From Gaiellasilicea sp963791905 (GTDB taxonomy: Bacteria; Actinomycetota; Thermoleophilia; Gaiellales; Gaiellaceae), in the NCBI GenBank assembly GCA_963791905.1, contig CAWBTX010000005.1:1194682-1258681 (forward strand): 64,000 nucleotides of DNA, read 5' to 3'. Of this stretch, positions 27,265 through 36,360 are shown in pieces (the first letter of the stretch is position 1; each line of letters starts with the position of its first letter). The translations under genes were made by a program, and so were the position numbers. Under the pieces are notes generated by a model. That model was not told where the DNA came from, searched no databases, and saw only the letters and a list, made by a program, of their open reading frames with translations.

Positions 27265-28387
27265 GCGTCATCGAGCACACGCGGAGCCGCGAAGCTCGGC
27301 AGGCGGACGAAGGAGCTCGTGCGCCGGCTCGAGCCGGGCGACATCGCGATCATCGACCACACCGATCTCGACCGCGTCTCGGCCGAGGAGCTCGTCGAGT
27401 CGGGCGTCCGGGTCGTCGTCAACGTCGCGCCGTCGCAGACGGGCCGCTTCCCGAATCCCGGGCCGCTGCAGCTCGTGCGCGGCGGCGTGCGGCTGATCGA
27501 CGCCGACGGACGCAGAGCTCTTCGACGACGGTCTCCGACGGCGAGCGGCTCACCGTCCGCGGCGCGAGCCTCTTCCGGAACGGCACGTGCCTCGCGACCG
27601 GCCGGACGCTCGAGGCGTACGAGCTCGAGGCGGCGCTCGCGGAGCAGCAGAGCCGCGTGACGGAGGCGCTCGAGGCCTTCGCCGACAACACCATGCGCTA
27701 CCTGCGCGAGGAGGGGACGACTCCTCGCGCAGGGGCCCGACTTCCCGACGCTCCGCACGAGCTTTCGCGACCGGCACGCGCTCGTCGTCGCCCGCGGGCC
27801 CGGGCACAAGCGCGACCTCAGGATCGTGCGTTCGTACGTCCGCGACTTCCGGCCCGTGCTCGTCGCGGTCGACGGCGGCGCCGAGGCGATCCTCGAGGAG
27901 GGCTGGAAGCCGGACGTGATCGTCGGCGACATGGACTCCGTCTCCGACACGGCGCTGCGCGGCGGCGCCGAGATCGTCGTGCACGCCTACGCGGAGGGCG
28001 GCGCGCCCGGGGAGGAGCGGCTCAAGTCGGCTCGGCGTCGAGTACCACAGCGTCGCCGCGCCGGGGATCTCGGAGGACGTCGCGCTCCTGCTCGCGCACG
28101 AGAAGGGCGCCGAGCTGATCGTCGCCGTCGGCACGCACTTCAACCTCGTCGAGTTCCTCGAGCGCGACCGCGCGGGCATGTCCTCGACGTTCGTGACGCG
28201 GCTGAAGGTCGGCGAGATCCTCGTCGACGCGAAGGGCGTCTCGCGGCTCGTCAGCCGGCGGGTCGGCATCTGGCCGCTCGTCGCCTTCGCCGGCGCCGGC
28301 ATCACGGCCATCGTCGTCGCGATCGCCGCCTCGCCTGCTCTGCGCAACGTCTTCCTCGACTTGGTCGACGTTCTGCCCGGTCTCTAG
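27261..28387 (+). CDS. steA: SteA-like putative cytokinetic ring protein (frameshifted)
   Basis: About 370 residues. Middle blocks: LEPGDIAIIDHTDLDRVSAE, VVVNVAPSQTGRFPNPGPLQ, then a thiamin-pyrophosphokinase-like region (VAVDGGAEAILEEGWKPDVI, VGDMDSVSDTALRGGAE) and a C-terminal transmembrane helix (PLVAFAGAGITAIVVAIAAS). This is the architecture of corynebacterial/mycobacterial SteA (Rv1697 type), which with SteB supports septal peptidoglycan hydrolysis and division. Jumps near 27290, 27510, 27535, 27725 and 28030. ATG overlaps the recN TGA; steB follows. Confidence 0.85.
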
Positions 28388-28411
28388 GAGCCTCTGCCAC
28401 ACTGTGGCGCG

Positions 28412-29305
28412 GTGTTCGACCTCCGCTACCACGTCGCCTCGCTGGCGGCGGTCTTCCTCGCCCTCGTCATCGGCATCCTCGTCGGCGTCGGCATCTCCGG
28501 CCGCGGGTTCATCGACGACGCCGAGCGCGACCGCCTGAACGGCGAGATCGCCGAGCTCCAGGGACAGCTCGACGTCGCGCGCGACGAGACCGCCGACCTG
28601 GAGCGCCGCCAGGAGGCTGCGCAGGAGTTCGTCGAGAGCGCGTATCCCGTCGTCGTCCAGGACCGGCTCGCCCGGAAGCGCGTCGCCGTCCTCGTGGTCG
28701 GCTCGTTCGACTCCACGGTCGACGCCGTGACGGAGGTCGTCACGGCGGAGAGCGGCGGGGATCTCGCGCGCGTCCGGGCCGTGCGGGTGCCGCTTCCGCT
28801 CGAGGAGATCCAGCAGACGCTGCAGTCGCAGGAGGCGTTCGGCGGCTACGTCGGCGAGGACGATCTCGGCAACCTGGGCCGCGACCTCGGACGCGAGCTC
28901 GTGACCGGCGGCGAGACGCCGCTCTGGGACGCGCTCGCGCCGGAGCTCGTCGAGCAGCGGGCGTTCGAGAGCTCGGAGGAGGCCGACGCCGTCGTCGTCG
29001 TCAGATCGGTCGAGCCGCAGCAGGGCCCGACCGCGCGCTTCCTCGCCGGCCTGTACGCGGGCGTCGCCAGCCTCGGCAAGCCCGCCGTCGGTGTCGAGCC
29101 GTCGCGGGTCGAGCAGAGCGCGATCCCGGCGTTCCAGCGCACCTCGCTCTCGACGGTCGACGGGATCGACACGCCCGTCGGACGGCTCGCGCTGGTGCTC
29201 CTGCTCGCCGGCGCCGACCCCGGGGACTACGGCGTGCGCGACACCGCCGGGGACGGCATCCTGCCCCCGATCGAACCGCTGCCCGAGCCTGCGCCAGATG
29301 GCTGA
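28412..29305 (+). CDS. steB: SteB/MctB-like copper transporter-family membrane protein
   Basis: Intact, 297 residues. An N-terminal membrane segment (YHVASLAAVFLALVIGILVG) and a coiled coil (AERDRLNGEIAELQGQLDVA) precede an alpha/beta domain (RKRVAVLVVGSFDSTVDAVT, GKPAVGVEPSRVEQSAIPAF). This family was annotated as copper transport (MctB) but its corynebacterial member SteB partners with SteA in cell division. The steA-steB adjacency supports the latter. Start GTG 28412 (VFDLRYHVASL). The final TGA overlaps the next gene. Confidence 0.88.
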   Translation: MFDLRYHVASLAAVFLALVIGILVGVGISGRGFIDDAERDRLNGEIAELQGQLDVARDETADLERRQEAAQEFVESAYPVVVQDRLARKRVAVLVVGSFDSTVDAVTEVVTAESGGDLARVRAVRVPLPLEEIQQTLQSQEAFGGYVGEDDLGNLGRDLGRELVTGGETPLWDALAPELVEQRAFESSEEADAVVVVRSVEPQQGPTARFLAGLYAGVASLGKPAVGVEPSRVEQSAIPAFQRTSLSTVDGIDTPVGRLALVLLLAGADPGDYGVRDTAGDGILPPIEPLPEPAPDG

Positions 29306-30534
29306 TTCAGCTGGCTGAGCTCACCGTCCTCGTAGCGGCGCGCAACGAGGCAGAGCGGATCGGCCGCACGGTGGCGGAGCTGCGGCGGCTCTTTCCCGAG
29401 GCGGGGATCATCGTCGCCGACGACGGCTCCGCCGACGCGACCGCCGCCGCAGCGGAGGAGGCCGGCGCCACGGTGCTCCGCCTGCCGCACCGCGGCAAGG
29501 GCCAGGCGTTGACCCTGGCGGAGCGCGCAGCGCCGCCCGGGTCGATCCTCCTCTGCGACGCGGACCTGCGCGGCGACCTGCGGCCGCTCGCCGACAGCGG
29601 CGCCGACCTCGCTGTTGCGGCCTTCGCCAGAAGGCAAGGCGGCGGGTTCGGGATCGCCAAGACGTGTCGCGCGCGCGCTCGTGCGGCTCGCGTCGGGCTT
29701 CGAGTCGCGCGAGCCGCTCTCGGGCCAGCGCTACCTCTCGCCGGCGGCGCGGGCGGTCTGCTTCCCCGTCGCGGCCGGCTTCGGCGTGGAGACGCGGATG
29801 ACGGCGGACGCGGCGCGGGCAAGGCTCGGGCTCGGTCGAGCTCGAGCTCGACCTCGAGCACCGTGCGACCGGCCGCGACGCGGCCGGCTTCCTCCACCGC
29901 GGGCGCCAGCTGCGCGACATCCTGCTCGCGTTCGGCCCGCAGGCGACGAACCACCGTGGTCTGCGCCTCCCGCTCGTCGGCTGGCTCGTCGGCGTCGCGC
30001 ACCCGCCTGTCGCGCCGGTGGCGGTCCTCGGCCTTGCGGACGATCTCTGGAGCGGCGAGGAGCGTGGCTTCCGCGCGCACCTCAGGCGCGGGGCCGGCAC
30101 GGGCGTCCTCAAGCTCGTCGGCATCCCCGCGTACGCGCTCGTGCGGACCCGATCGGTGTCCGGCGCGGTGCTCGTCGGGCTGGCCGCGAACATGCTCAAC
30201 CAGCTCGACACCCGCCCCGGGCGGGCGCTCAAGGCCTTCGGGCTCGCGGCGCTGCTCGTCCGCCGGAACGCCGCGCGGCGCGCTCGCGGTGGCCGTCCTG
30301 CTCGCGCCCTACGATCTTCGTGAGATGGCGATGCTCGGGGACTCCGGCTCGAACGCGCTCGGCGCCGTGCTAGGTTTCAGGTCCGTGGAGCGGTTTTCAC
30401 GGAGGCAACGCTGGAGCGCGATCGCGGCGCTCGCGGGCCTCACCCTCCTCGGAGAACGGCGCTCGCTCGGCGCGCTGATCGAGCGGACGCCGGTGTTTCG
30501 CGAGCTCGACCGCCTGGGGAGGCAACCCGTATGA
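29305..30534 (+). CDS. GT2 glycosyltransferase joined to MraY-like sugar-phosphate transferase (frameshifted)
   Basis: N-terminal part: a GT2 glycosyltransferase (LTVLVAARNEAERIGRTVAE, IIVADDGSADATAAAAEEAG, ILLCDADLRGDLRPL, then EHRATGRDAAGFLHRGRQLR). The frame then stays open into an MraY/WecA-like segment: TNHRGLRLPLVGWLVG, VAVLGLADDLWSGEERGF, AANMLNQLDTRPGRALK and EMAMLGDSGSNALGAVLGF. The GLADD, NxxNxxD and GDSGS blocks match polyprenyl-phosphate sugar-1-phosphate transferases. Jumps near 29658, 29836 and 30282 make it impossible to exclude two adjacent genes. In the steAB operon, so an envelope-glycan role is likely. No standard start codon precedes the first block. Confidence 0.65.
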   Translation: MQLAELTVLVAARNEAERIGRTVAELRRLFPEAGIIVADDGSADATAAAAEEAGATVLRLPHRGKGQALTLAERAAPPGSILLCDADLRGDLRPLADSGADLAVAAFARRQGGGFGIAKTCRARARAARVGLRVARAALGPALPLAGGAGGLLPRRGRLRRGDADDGGRGAGKARARSSSSSTSSTVRPAATRPASSTAGASCATSCSRSARRRRTTVVCASRSSAGSSASRTRLSRRWRSSALRTISGAARSVASARTSGAGPARASSSSSASPRTRSCGPDRCPARCSSGWPRTCSTSSTPAPGGRSRPSGSRRCSSAGTPRGALAVAVLLAPYDLREMAMLGDSGSNALGAVLGFRSVERFSRRQRWSAIAALAGLTLLGERRSLGALIERTPVFRELDRLGRQPV

Positions 30535-32194
30535 GCACGACCCCGAGCCCGAAGTACATCTTCGTCACCGGCGGCGTCGTCTCGGCGCTCGGCAAGGGGA
30601 TCGTCGCCGCCTCGCTCGGCCGGCTGCTGAAGGCGCGCGGCCTGCGCGTGCAGGCGCAGAAGTTCGACCCGTACCTGAACGTCGACCCCGGCACGATGAG
30701 CCCGTTCCAGCACGGCGAGGTGTTCGTGACGGAGGACGGCGCCGAGACCGACCTCGACATCGGCCACTACGAGCGCTTCATCGACGAGAACATGTCCCGG
30801 AACGCGAGCCACAGCGCCGGCGCAGTCTGGGAGGCCGTCCTCCGCAAGGAGCGGAAGGGCGAGTTCCTCGGCGCGACCGTGCAGGTGATCCCGCACATCA
30901 CGAACGAGATCAAGGCGCGGATCAAGCGCGCCGCACGCTCGGCGCCGGCCGACATCGTCATCTCGGAGATCGGCGGCACCGTCGGCGACATCGAGTCGCT
31001 GCCGTTCCTCGAGGCGATCCGCCAGTTCCGGCGCGAGGTCGGCCCCGAGAACGTGCTCTATCTCCACTGCACGCTCGTGCCCTTCATCGAGGCCGCCGGC
31101 GAGCTGAAGACGAAGCCGACGCAGCACTCGGTCAACGAGCTGCGCCGCATCGGTATCCATCCCGACGTGATCGTCTGCCGCTCCCACGAGGAGCTCTCGC
31201 AGGACATCAAGGACAAGATCGCGCTCTTCGCCGACGTCGACGTTCGCTCCGTCGTCGCGAGCCCCGACGTGCGCGACGTCTACCTCGTGCCCGCCGTCCT
31301 CCGGGAGGAGGGCCTCGACACGCTCGTGTGCGAGCACTTCGGGCTCGACGACGTCGCCGGCCGAGCTCGGCGAGTGGCAGGAGCTGATCGACCGCATCGA
31401 CGAGGTGCGCGAGGAGGTCGAGATCGCGCTCGTCGGCAAGTACGTCAAGCTCCGCGACGCGTATCTCTCCGTGCACGAGGCGCTCAAGCACGCGGGCGTC
31501 CACCAGGGCTGCGCCGGTGCGCGTCCGCTGGGTGGACGCCGAGAACATGTCGTACGAGGAGGCCGCCCGACTGCTCGACGAGGTCGACGGCGTGCTCGTG
31601 CCGGGCGGTTTCGGCTCGCGTGGCTGGGAGGGCAAGATCCTCGCGTGCCGGATCGCCCGCGAGCGGCAGATCCCGTACCTCGGCATCTGCCTCGGCATGC
31701 ACGTCGCCGTCTCCGAGTTCGCTCGGCACGTGTGCGGGCTCGAGGGCGCGAACTCGACCGAGATGGATCCCGAGACGCCGCACCCGGTGATCGACCTTCT
31801 CCCCGAGCAGAAGGAGATCGAGGATCTCGGCGGCACGATGCGGCTCGGCGCGCAGGCGGTCGAGGTCGCCGACGACACCCGCACGCGCGAGGTCTACAAC
31901 GACGCTGTCATCCACGAGCGGCACCGTCACCGCTACGAGGTGAACAACCACTACCGCCCGACCCTCGTCGAGAACGGCCTGGTCGTGTCGGGGACGTTCC
32001 AGGAGGGACGGCTCGTCGAGATCGTCGAGCTGCCCGACCACCCGTGGTTCGTCGCGAGCCAGTTCCACCCGGAGTTCAAGTCGCGCCCGACGCGGCCGGC
32101 GCCGCTCTTCCGCGAGTTCATCGGCGCCGCGCTGGAGCGCTCGCGCTCCCGCGCCGAGGTCGCTGCGGGCGAGCGGCTGACGACGCTCCCGTAA
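30531..32194 (+). CDS. pyrG: CTP synthase (frameshifted)
   Basis: Aminates UTP to CTP using glutamine. Synthase domain: KYIFVTGGVVSALGKGIVAA, QKFDPYLNVDPGTMSPFQHG, EVFVTEDGAETDLDIGHYER and ISEIGGTVGDIESLPFLEAI. Glutaminase domain: VLVPGGFGSRGWEGKILACR, PYLGICLGMHVAVSEFARH with the nucleophilic Cys, and FVASQFHPEFKSRPTRPAPL with the catalytic His. Breaks near 31367 (extra base before GAGCTC) and 31513. A GGGGAGG ribosome-binding site precedes ATG 30531, which overlaps the previous TGA. Its stop TAA forms part of the next gene's -10 box. Confidence 0.95.
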
Positions 32195-32197
32195 GAT
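32192..32197 (+). promoter_or_regulatory. -10 box of the M20 peptidase gene overlapping the pyrG TAA
   Basis: TAAGAT ends 6 nt before GTG 32204; its TAA is the pyrG stop codon. Confidence 0.5.
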
Positions 32198-32203
32198 CGC
32201 CTC

Positions 32204-33343
32204 GTGCAGGACCGCGCTCGTCGCTCTTCCTCGAGCTCTGCTCGATCCCGAGCCCGCCCGGCGAGGAGCGGGCGATGGTCGACCGCGTCACCGCCTACCT
32301 GCGCGCGCTCGGGCTCGAGGTGGAGGAGGACGACGCCGGCGGCCGGATCGGCTCGAACGCCGGCAACCTCTTCTGCCGGCTGCCCGGCCGCTCCGACGGC
32401 GGCACGCCGCTCTTCTTCTGCGCCCACCTCGACACCGTGCCCCCGCAAGGCCCGCTCGAGCCGTACGTCGACGAGGACGGCGTCGTGCGGAACGCCGGCG
32501 GGACGATCCTCGGCGGCGACAACAAGGGCGCCGTCGTCTCGATGCTCGAGGCGGCGCGGCGCATCGTCGAGGAAGGACGCGAGCACTCCGGGCATCGAGC
32601 TCGTCTTCACGCTGAAGGAGGAGGTCGGCCTCATCGGCGCCGGCGCCTTCGATCACACGAGGCTGGAGGCCGAGCTCGGCTTCGTCTACGACCAGGCGGC
32701 TCCGATCGGCGAGATCGTGCTCGGCGCGCCGTGGGGACGCACGATTACGGCGCGCTTCCACGGCCGCGCGGCGCATTCGGGCATCGCCCCCGAGGAGGGG
32801 CGCTCGGCGATCGCCGCGGCCGCGCGAGCGATCGCCGATCTGCGGCTCGGCCGCATCGACGAGGAGACGACGGCGAACGTCGGCCTCATCACGGGCGGCT
32901 CCGCGCGCAACATCGTCCCGGAGTGGTGCACGCTCGAGGCCGAGGCGCGCGCGCACGACGTCGCCAAGCTGGCCGACGTCGTCTCAGAGATGCTCGATGC
33001 GTTCGCCTTCGGCGCGTCGCTCGGCGACTGCACCGTCGAGACGGAGGTCAGCGAGTCCTACCCCGGCTACCGCTTCCGGCGCGGCGACCCGATCGTCGAG
33101 CTCGCTGCGACAGCGCTCGAGCGACGCGGCTACGAGGTCTCGACCGCGCTCAGCGGCGGCGGCGCCGACGCCAACGTCTTCAACGCGCGCGGGATCCCGT
33201 GCCTGAACCTCGCGAACGGGATGGCCGAGATCCACACGCCGGACGAGCACTTCGCGGTCGCGGATCTCGAGGGCATGGTCGAGGTGACGCTGGAGCTGGT
33301 CGACCTGGCGCGTGCCCGCGAATCCGATGCCGCTCACGCTTAG
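32204..33343 (+). CDS. M20 family metallopeptidase, PepT-like (frameshifted)
   Basis: About 378 residues. Dizinc ligands: LFFCAHLDTVPPQGPLEPYV (His, Asp), TILGGDNKGAVVSMLEAARR (bridging Asp), VFTLKEEVGLIGAGAF (catalytic and ligand Glu), and GMAEIHTPDEHFAVADLEGM (His). A dimerisation domain with RFHGRAAHSGIAPEEGRSAI lies between. The family includes tripeptidase PepT and related deacylases. Breaks near 32222 and 32588. GTG 32204 has a -10 box 6 nt upstream. The last codons overlap the DUF3866 gene. Confidence 0.88.
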   Translation: MQDRARRSSSSSARSRARPARSGRWSTASPPTCARSGSRWRRTTPAAGSARTPATSSAGCPAAPTAARRSSSAPTSTPCPRKARSSRTSTRTASCGTPAGRSSAATTRAPSSRCSRRRGASSRKDASTPGIELVFTLKEEVGLIGAGAFDHTRLEAELGFVYDQAAPIGEIVLGAPWGRTITARFHGRAAHSGIAPEEGRSAIAAAARAIADLRLGRIDEETTANVGLITGGSARNIVPEWCTLEAEARAHDVAKLADVVSEMLDAFAFGASLGDCTVETEVSESYPGYRFRRGDPIVELAATALERRGYEVSTALSGGGADANVFNARGIPCLNLANGMAEIHTPDEHFAVADLEGMVEVTLELVDLARARESDAAHA

Positions 33344-34270
33344 GCGCGGGCGCGTCACCGCCATCGACGAGGTGGTCGACGGGCTTGTGCGGCTCGAGGT
33401 CGACGACCTGCCGTGTGTCGCCTACCCGCGGCTGACCGGGGACGTCGAGGTCGGCGACGACGTGCTCGTGAACGAGCAGGCGCGGTTGCTGGAGCTCGGC
33501 TCGGGCGGTTTCGACGTCCTCTACGCGAACCTGACGCGGGGCCTCGAGCTCGCGCCTGAGGAGGGCGCACACGTGATGGCGCTCCCGTACACGCCCGGCC
33601 AAGTAACAGTCTGTTACAAGGAGGAGACGGCGGAGCTCGCGGACGTGCTCGACGGGCTGCCCGGTCGTCCTGTGCACGCTCCACAGCCAGCTCGCGCCGG
33701 TGTGCGCCGCGCTTCGGGGACTGCGCGTCGCCTACGTCCAGGTCGCGGGCGGCGCACTGCCGGTCTCACTCTCGGACACCGTGCGGGCGCTCAAGGAGCT
33801 TCGGCTCCTCGACGTTGCATGCGCGGTGGCGCCCTGCCTCGACGGGGACGCCCAGTTCGTCGGCGCGGCATCGGCGTTCGCGTGGGCGAGGAAAGAGCGC
33901 TTCGACGTGGTGGTCTGCGCGATCGGACCGGGGATCGTCGGCACGGGGACGCGGCTCGGCCACGGAGCCCTTGCGCTTGCGGATGCCGCAAACGTCGCGG
34001 CCGCGCTCGGGGGCAAGCCGGTGCTGGCCGTCCGGAGGTCCGAGGCCGATCCGCGCGACCGCCACCGGGGCGTGTCGCACCACACGCGCGCAGTGCTCGA
34101 CGTCGCCCTCGCGGACGTCGCGGTGCCGACCGACGAGGACGGGGACGGGCTGGGAGAAGGCGTGCGAGGGCTTGCCCCTGTCGCACATGGAACGCGGCCC
34201 GGCCGAGGATCCGACGTTCTTTCGCGCCGCGTTCGCCGCCGGCGTCGTCGCCCGTCGTCTTCTGCGCTGA
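33327..34270 (+). CDS. DUF3866 family protein (frameshifted)
   Basis: About 312 residues. Start MPLTLRRGRVTAIDE; beta-rich first third (VEVGDDVLVNEQARLLELGS, GGFDVLYANLTRGLEL), then an alpha/beta second part (LCTLHSQLAPVCAALRGLRV, AYVQVAGGALPVSLSDTVRA, VVVCAIGPGIVGTGTRLGHG) and a tail with FFRAAFAAGVVARRLLR. This matches DUF3866, a widespread Actinobacteria/Firmicutes family of unknown function. Breaks near 33664 and 34152. A perfect palindrome (33603-33617) sits inside the coding sequence at the residues QVTVCYKEE. Confidence 0.8.
33603..33617. repeat. 15-bp palindrome, copy 1 (inside DUF3866 gene)
   Basis: GTAACAGTCTGTTAC, AT-rich against a GC-rich background. The same core in reverse orientation occurs at 56112-56126 inside dnaE2 and a variant at 41925-41939. 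Confidence 0.6.
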
Positions 34271-35041
34271 TGGAGGAACGCCGGCTTGGCCCCGTTGTCG
34301 GACTCGGCACGTGGCGGACATTCGGCGACGACGCCGACCTCGCGCGCCGGGTCGTCGATGCGGCGGTCGCCGCCGGCTGCCGCAGCGTCGACAGCTCGCC
34401 GATGTACGGGGCGGCCGAGCGCTCCCTCTCGGCGGCGCTCGAGGGCCGGCGCGACCAGGCCGACGTGCTGACGAAGATCTGGACGTCGTCTCCAGACGAG
34501 GCCCGCGCGCCAGCTCGCCGCCCAGCTGACCTGGTTCGGCCGGATCGAGCTCGAGCAGGTGCACAACCTCGTCGCCTGGGAGGAGCACCTGCCGTGGCTC
34601 GAGGGCGAGGTCGAGGCCGGGCGGATCGGCCGCCTCGGCGTCACGCACTACTCGCCCGGAGCCTTCGGCGAGCTCGAGCGGGCACTCCGCACCGGCCGTT
34701 TCGCCGCCGTGCAGCTTCCGTACAACCCCGCGGAGCGCACCTGCGAGCGGCGGTTGCTACCGCTCGCGGCGGAGCTCGGGATCGCCGTCGTCGTCATGGA
34801 GCCTCTCGGCTCCGGGTCGCTGCTCCGCCAGGTCTCCGACCGCGAGCTCGCGCCGCTGTCCGGCTTCGGCGTCGCGACCTGGCCGCAGGCGCTGCTCAAG
34901 TGGGCGCTCTCCGATCTGCGCGTCGACCTCGTCATCCCTGCGACCCGACGGCCGGAGCGAGCGGCCGAGAACGCTGCCGCCGGCTCGCCGCCGTGGTTCG
35001 GGCCCGAGGAGCGCGCGTACGTGGAGCGGCTCGCGGCGTGA
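34270..35041 (+). CDS. aldo/keto reductase (one frameshift)
   Basis: About 256 residues, TIM-barrel NADPH oxidoreductase. Opening RLGPVVGLGTWRTFG; catalytic Asp and Tyr in CRSVDSSPMYGAAERSLSAA; Lys in QADVLTKIWT; His in EQVHNLVAWEEH. Later GVTHYSPGAFGELERALR, AVQLPYNPAERTCERRLLPL and LIPATRRPERAAENAAAG (usual VIPGT). The break near 34507 has an extra C before CAGCTC. ATG overlaps the DUF3866 TGA. Substrate unknown. Confidence 0.85.
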
Positions 35042-35072
35042 GGCCAGGCCGTAGCGATATCGTTGCGCCGCC

Positions 35073-36194
35073 ATGAGGATCGGGGTCGCGAAGGAGATCA
35101 AGCCGCAGGAGTACCGCATCGCCCTGACGCCCGCCGGCGCCCGAGAGCTCGTACTCCGTGGTCACGAGGTCTTCGTCGAGACCGGCGCCGGTCTCGGCAG
35201 CGCGTTCGCGGACGCCGATTACAAGGCCACGGGAGCAAGCATCGCCTCGGTCGACGAGGTCTGGGAGCGCGCCGAGCTGCTGCTCAAGGTCAAGGAGCCG
35301 ATCGAGCCCGAGTACCGGCGGCTGCGCGAGAACCTGATCCTCTTCACGTACCTCCACATCGCCGCCGACGAGCCGCTCACCCGCGCGCTCGCCGAGAGCG
35401 GCATCGTCGCGATCGCTTACGAGACCGTCGAGACCGACGATCGACGCCTGCCGCTGCTCGCGCCGATGAGCGAGGTCGCGGGCCGCCTCGCCGCACAGGC
35501 GGGCGCGCACTACCTCGAGAAGCCGAAGGGCGGCCGCGGGCTCCTGCTCGGCGGCGTCGCGGGCGTGTCGCCGGGGAAGGTGGTCGTCATCGGCGGCGGC
35601 ATCGTCGGCTACAACGCGGCCGTGATCACGCTCGGCCTGGGGGCGCAGGTGACGATCCTCGAGCGCTCGGTCGACCGGATGCGGCACCTCGAGGAGATCC
35701 TGCACGGACGGGTCAGCCTCGAGATGTCGTCGAGCCTCCAGATCGAGGCGGAGATCGCGGACGCGGACGTCGTCATCGGCGCGGTGCTGATTCCGGGCGC
35801 GCTCGCACCGAAGCTGCTCACGCAAGCGATGATCGCCGGCATGAAGGAGGGCTCCGTCTTCTGCGACGTCGCCATCGACCAGGGCGGCTGCGCCGAGACG
35901 TCGCGGCCGACCACGCACGACGACCCGGTCTACACGGTCGACGGCGTCATCCACTACTGCGTCGCGAACATGCCGGGCGCCGTGCCGATCACCTCGACGA
36001 AGGCGCTCACGAACGTCACGCTGCCGTACGTGGAGGCGATCGCGGATCACGGCTACGCCGCCGCGGTCGCGCTCGACCGCACGCTGGCCCGGGGCGTCAA
36101 CGTGCTCGAGGGGCGGATCACCTACGAGGCTGTCGCCGAGGCACACAACCTCGACTTCACACCGCTCGAGGACGCCCTCGCTTCAGCGGTCTAG
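35073..36194 (+). CDS. ald: alanine dehydrogenase
   Basis: Intact, 373 residues, oxidising L-alanine to pyruvate and ammonia with NAD. N-terminal substrate domain: RIGVAKEIKPQEYRIALTPA, LLLKVKEPIEPEYRRLRENL and LFTYLHIAADEPLTRAL (Lys and His catalytic context). NAD domain: GKVVVIGGGIVGYNAAVITL, then GLGAQVTILERSVDRMRHLE. Late block SVFCDVAIDQGGCAETSRPT and VANMPGAVPITSTKALTN. Typical length. Its TAG shares a CTAG with the stop of a small convergent gene. Confidence 0.96.
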   Translation: MRIGVAKEIKPQEYRIALTPAGARELVLRGHEVFVETGAGLGSAFADADYKATGASIASVDEVWERAELLLKVKEPIEPEYRRLRENLILFTYLHIAADEPLTRALAESGIVAIAYETVETDDRRLPLLAPMSEVAGRLAAQAGAHYLEKPKGGRGLLLGGVAGVSPGKVVVIGGGIVGYNAAVITLGLGAQVTILERSVDRMRHLEEILHGRVSLEMSSSLQIEAEIADADVVIGAVLIPGALAPKLLTQAMIAGMKEGSVFCDVAIDQGGCAETSRPTTHDDPVYTVDGVIHYCVANMPGAVPITSTKALTNVTLPYVEAIADHGYAAAVALDRTLARGVNVLEGRITYEAVAEAHNLDFTPLEDALASAV

Positions 36195-36340
36195 CCGCTG
36201 GGCTTCGCCTGCTTCGCGTCGATGTCCTTCTGACTCTTCGAAGGGCTCAGCTTGACGACCGCGTACGTGACCGCTGAGGCGAGGCTGATGATGGCCGCCA
36301 TGTACACGGCGAAGCCCACTAGTCCGAGGACGGTTTCCAT
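36191..36340 (-). CDS. small single-pass membrane protein, 49 residues
   Basis: Reads METVLGLVGFAVYMAAIISL, then ASAVTYAVVKLSPSKSQKD and IDAKQAKPSG. One clear transmembrane helix at residues 4-28 with a charged Lys/Ser cytoplasmic tail. Divergent from deoB and convergent with ald; the two stop codons interlock in one CTAG at 36191-36194. Amino-acid composition and placement suggest a real small gene, but I recognise no family. Confidence 0.6.
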   Translation of the reverse strand: METVLGLVGFAVYMAAIISLASAVTYAVVKLSPSKSQKDIDAKQAKPSG

Positions 36341-36348
36341 CCGCGACC

Positions 36349-36354
36349 TAGAAT
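36349..36354 (+). promoter_or_regulatory. -10 box of deoB, leaderless spacing
   Basis: TAGAAT followed by 6 nt and ATG 36361. One of the clearest examples in the window. Confidence 0.6.
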
Positions 36355-36360
36355 AGCCGC

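Noticed and set aside
33603..33617. Palindrome as a transcription-factor operator
   Set aside because: It lies well inside a coding sequence, as does the dnaE2 copy, so a regulatory site is less likely than a repeat element.
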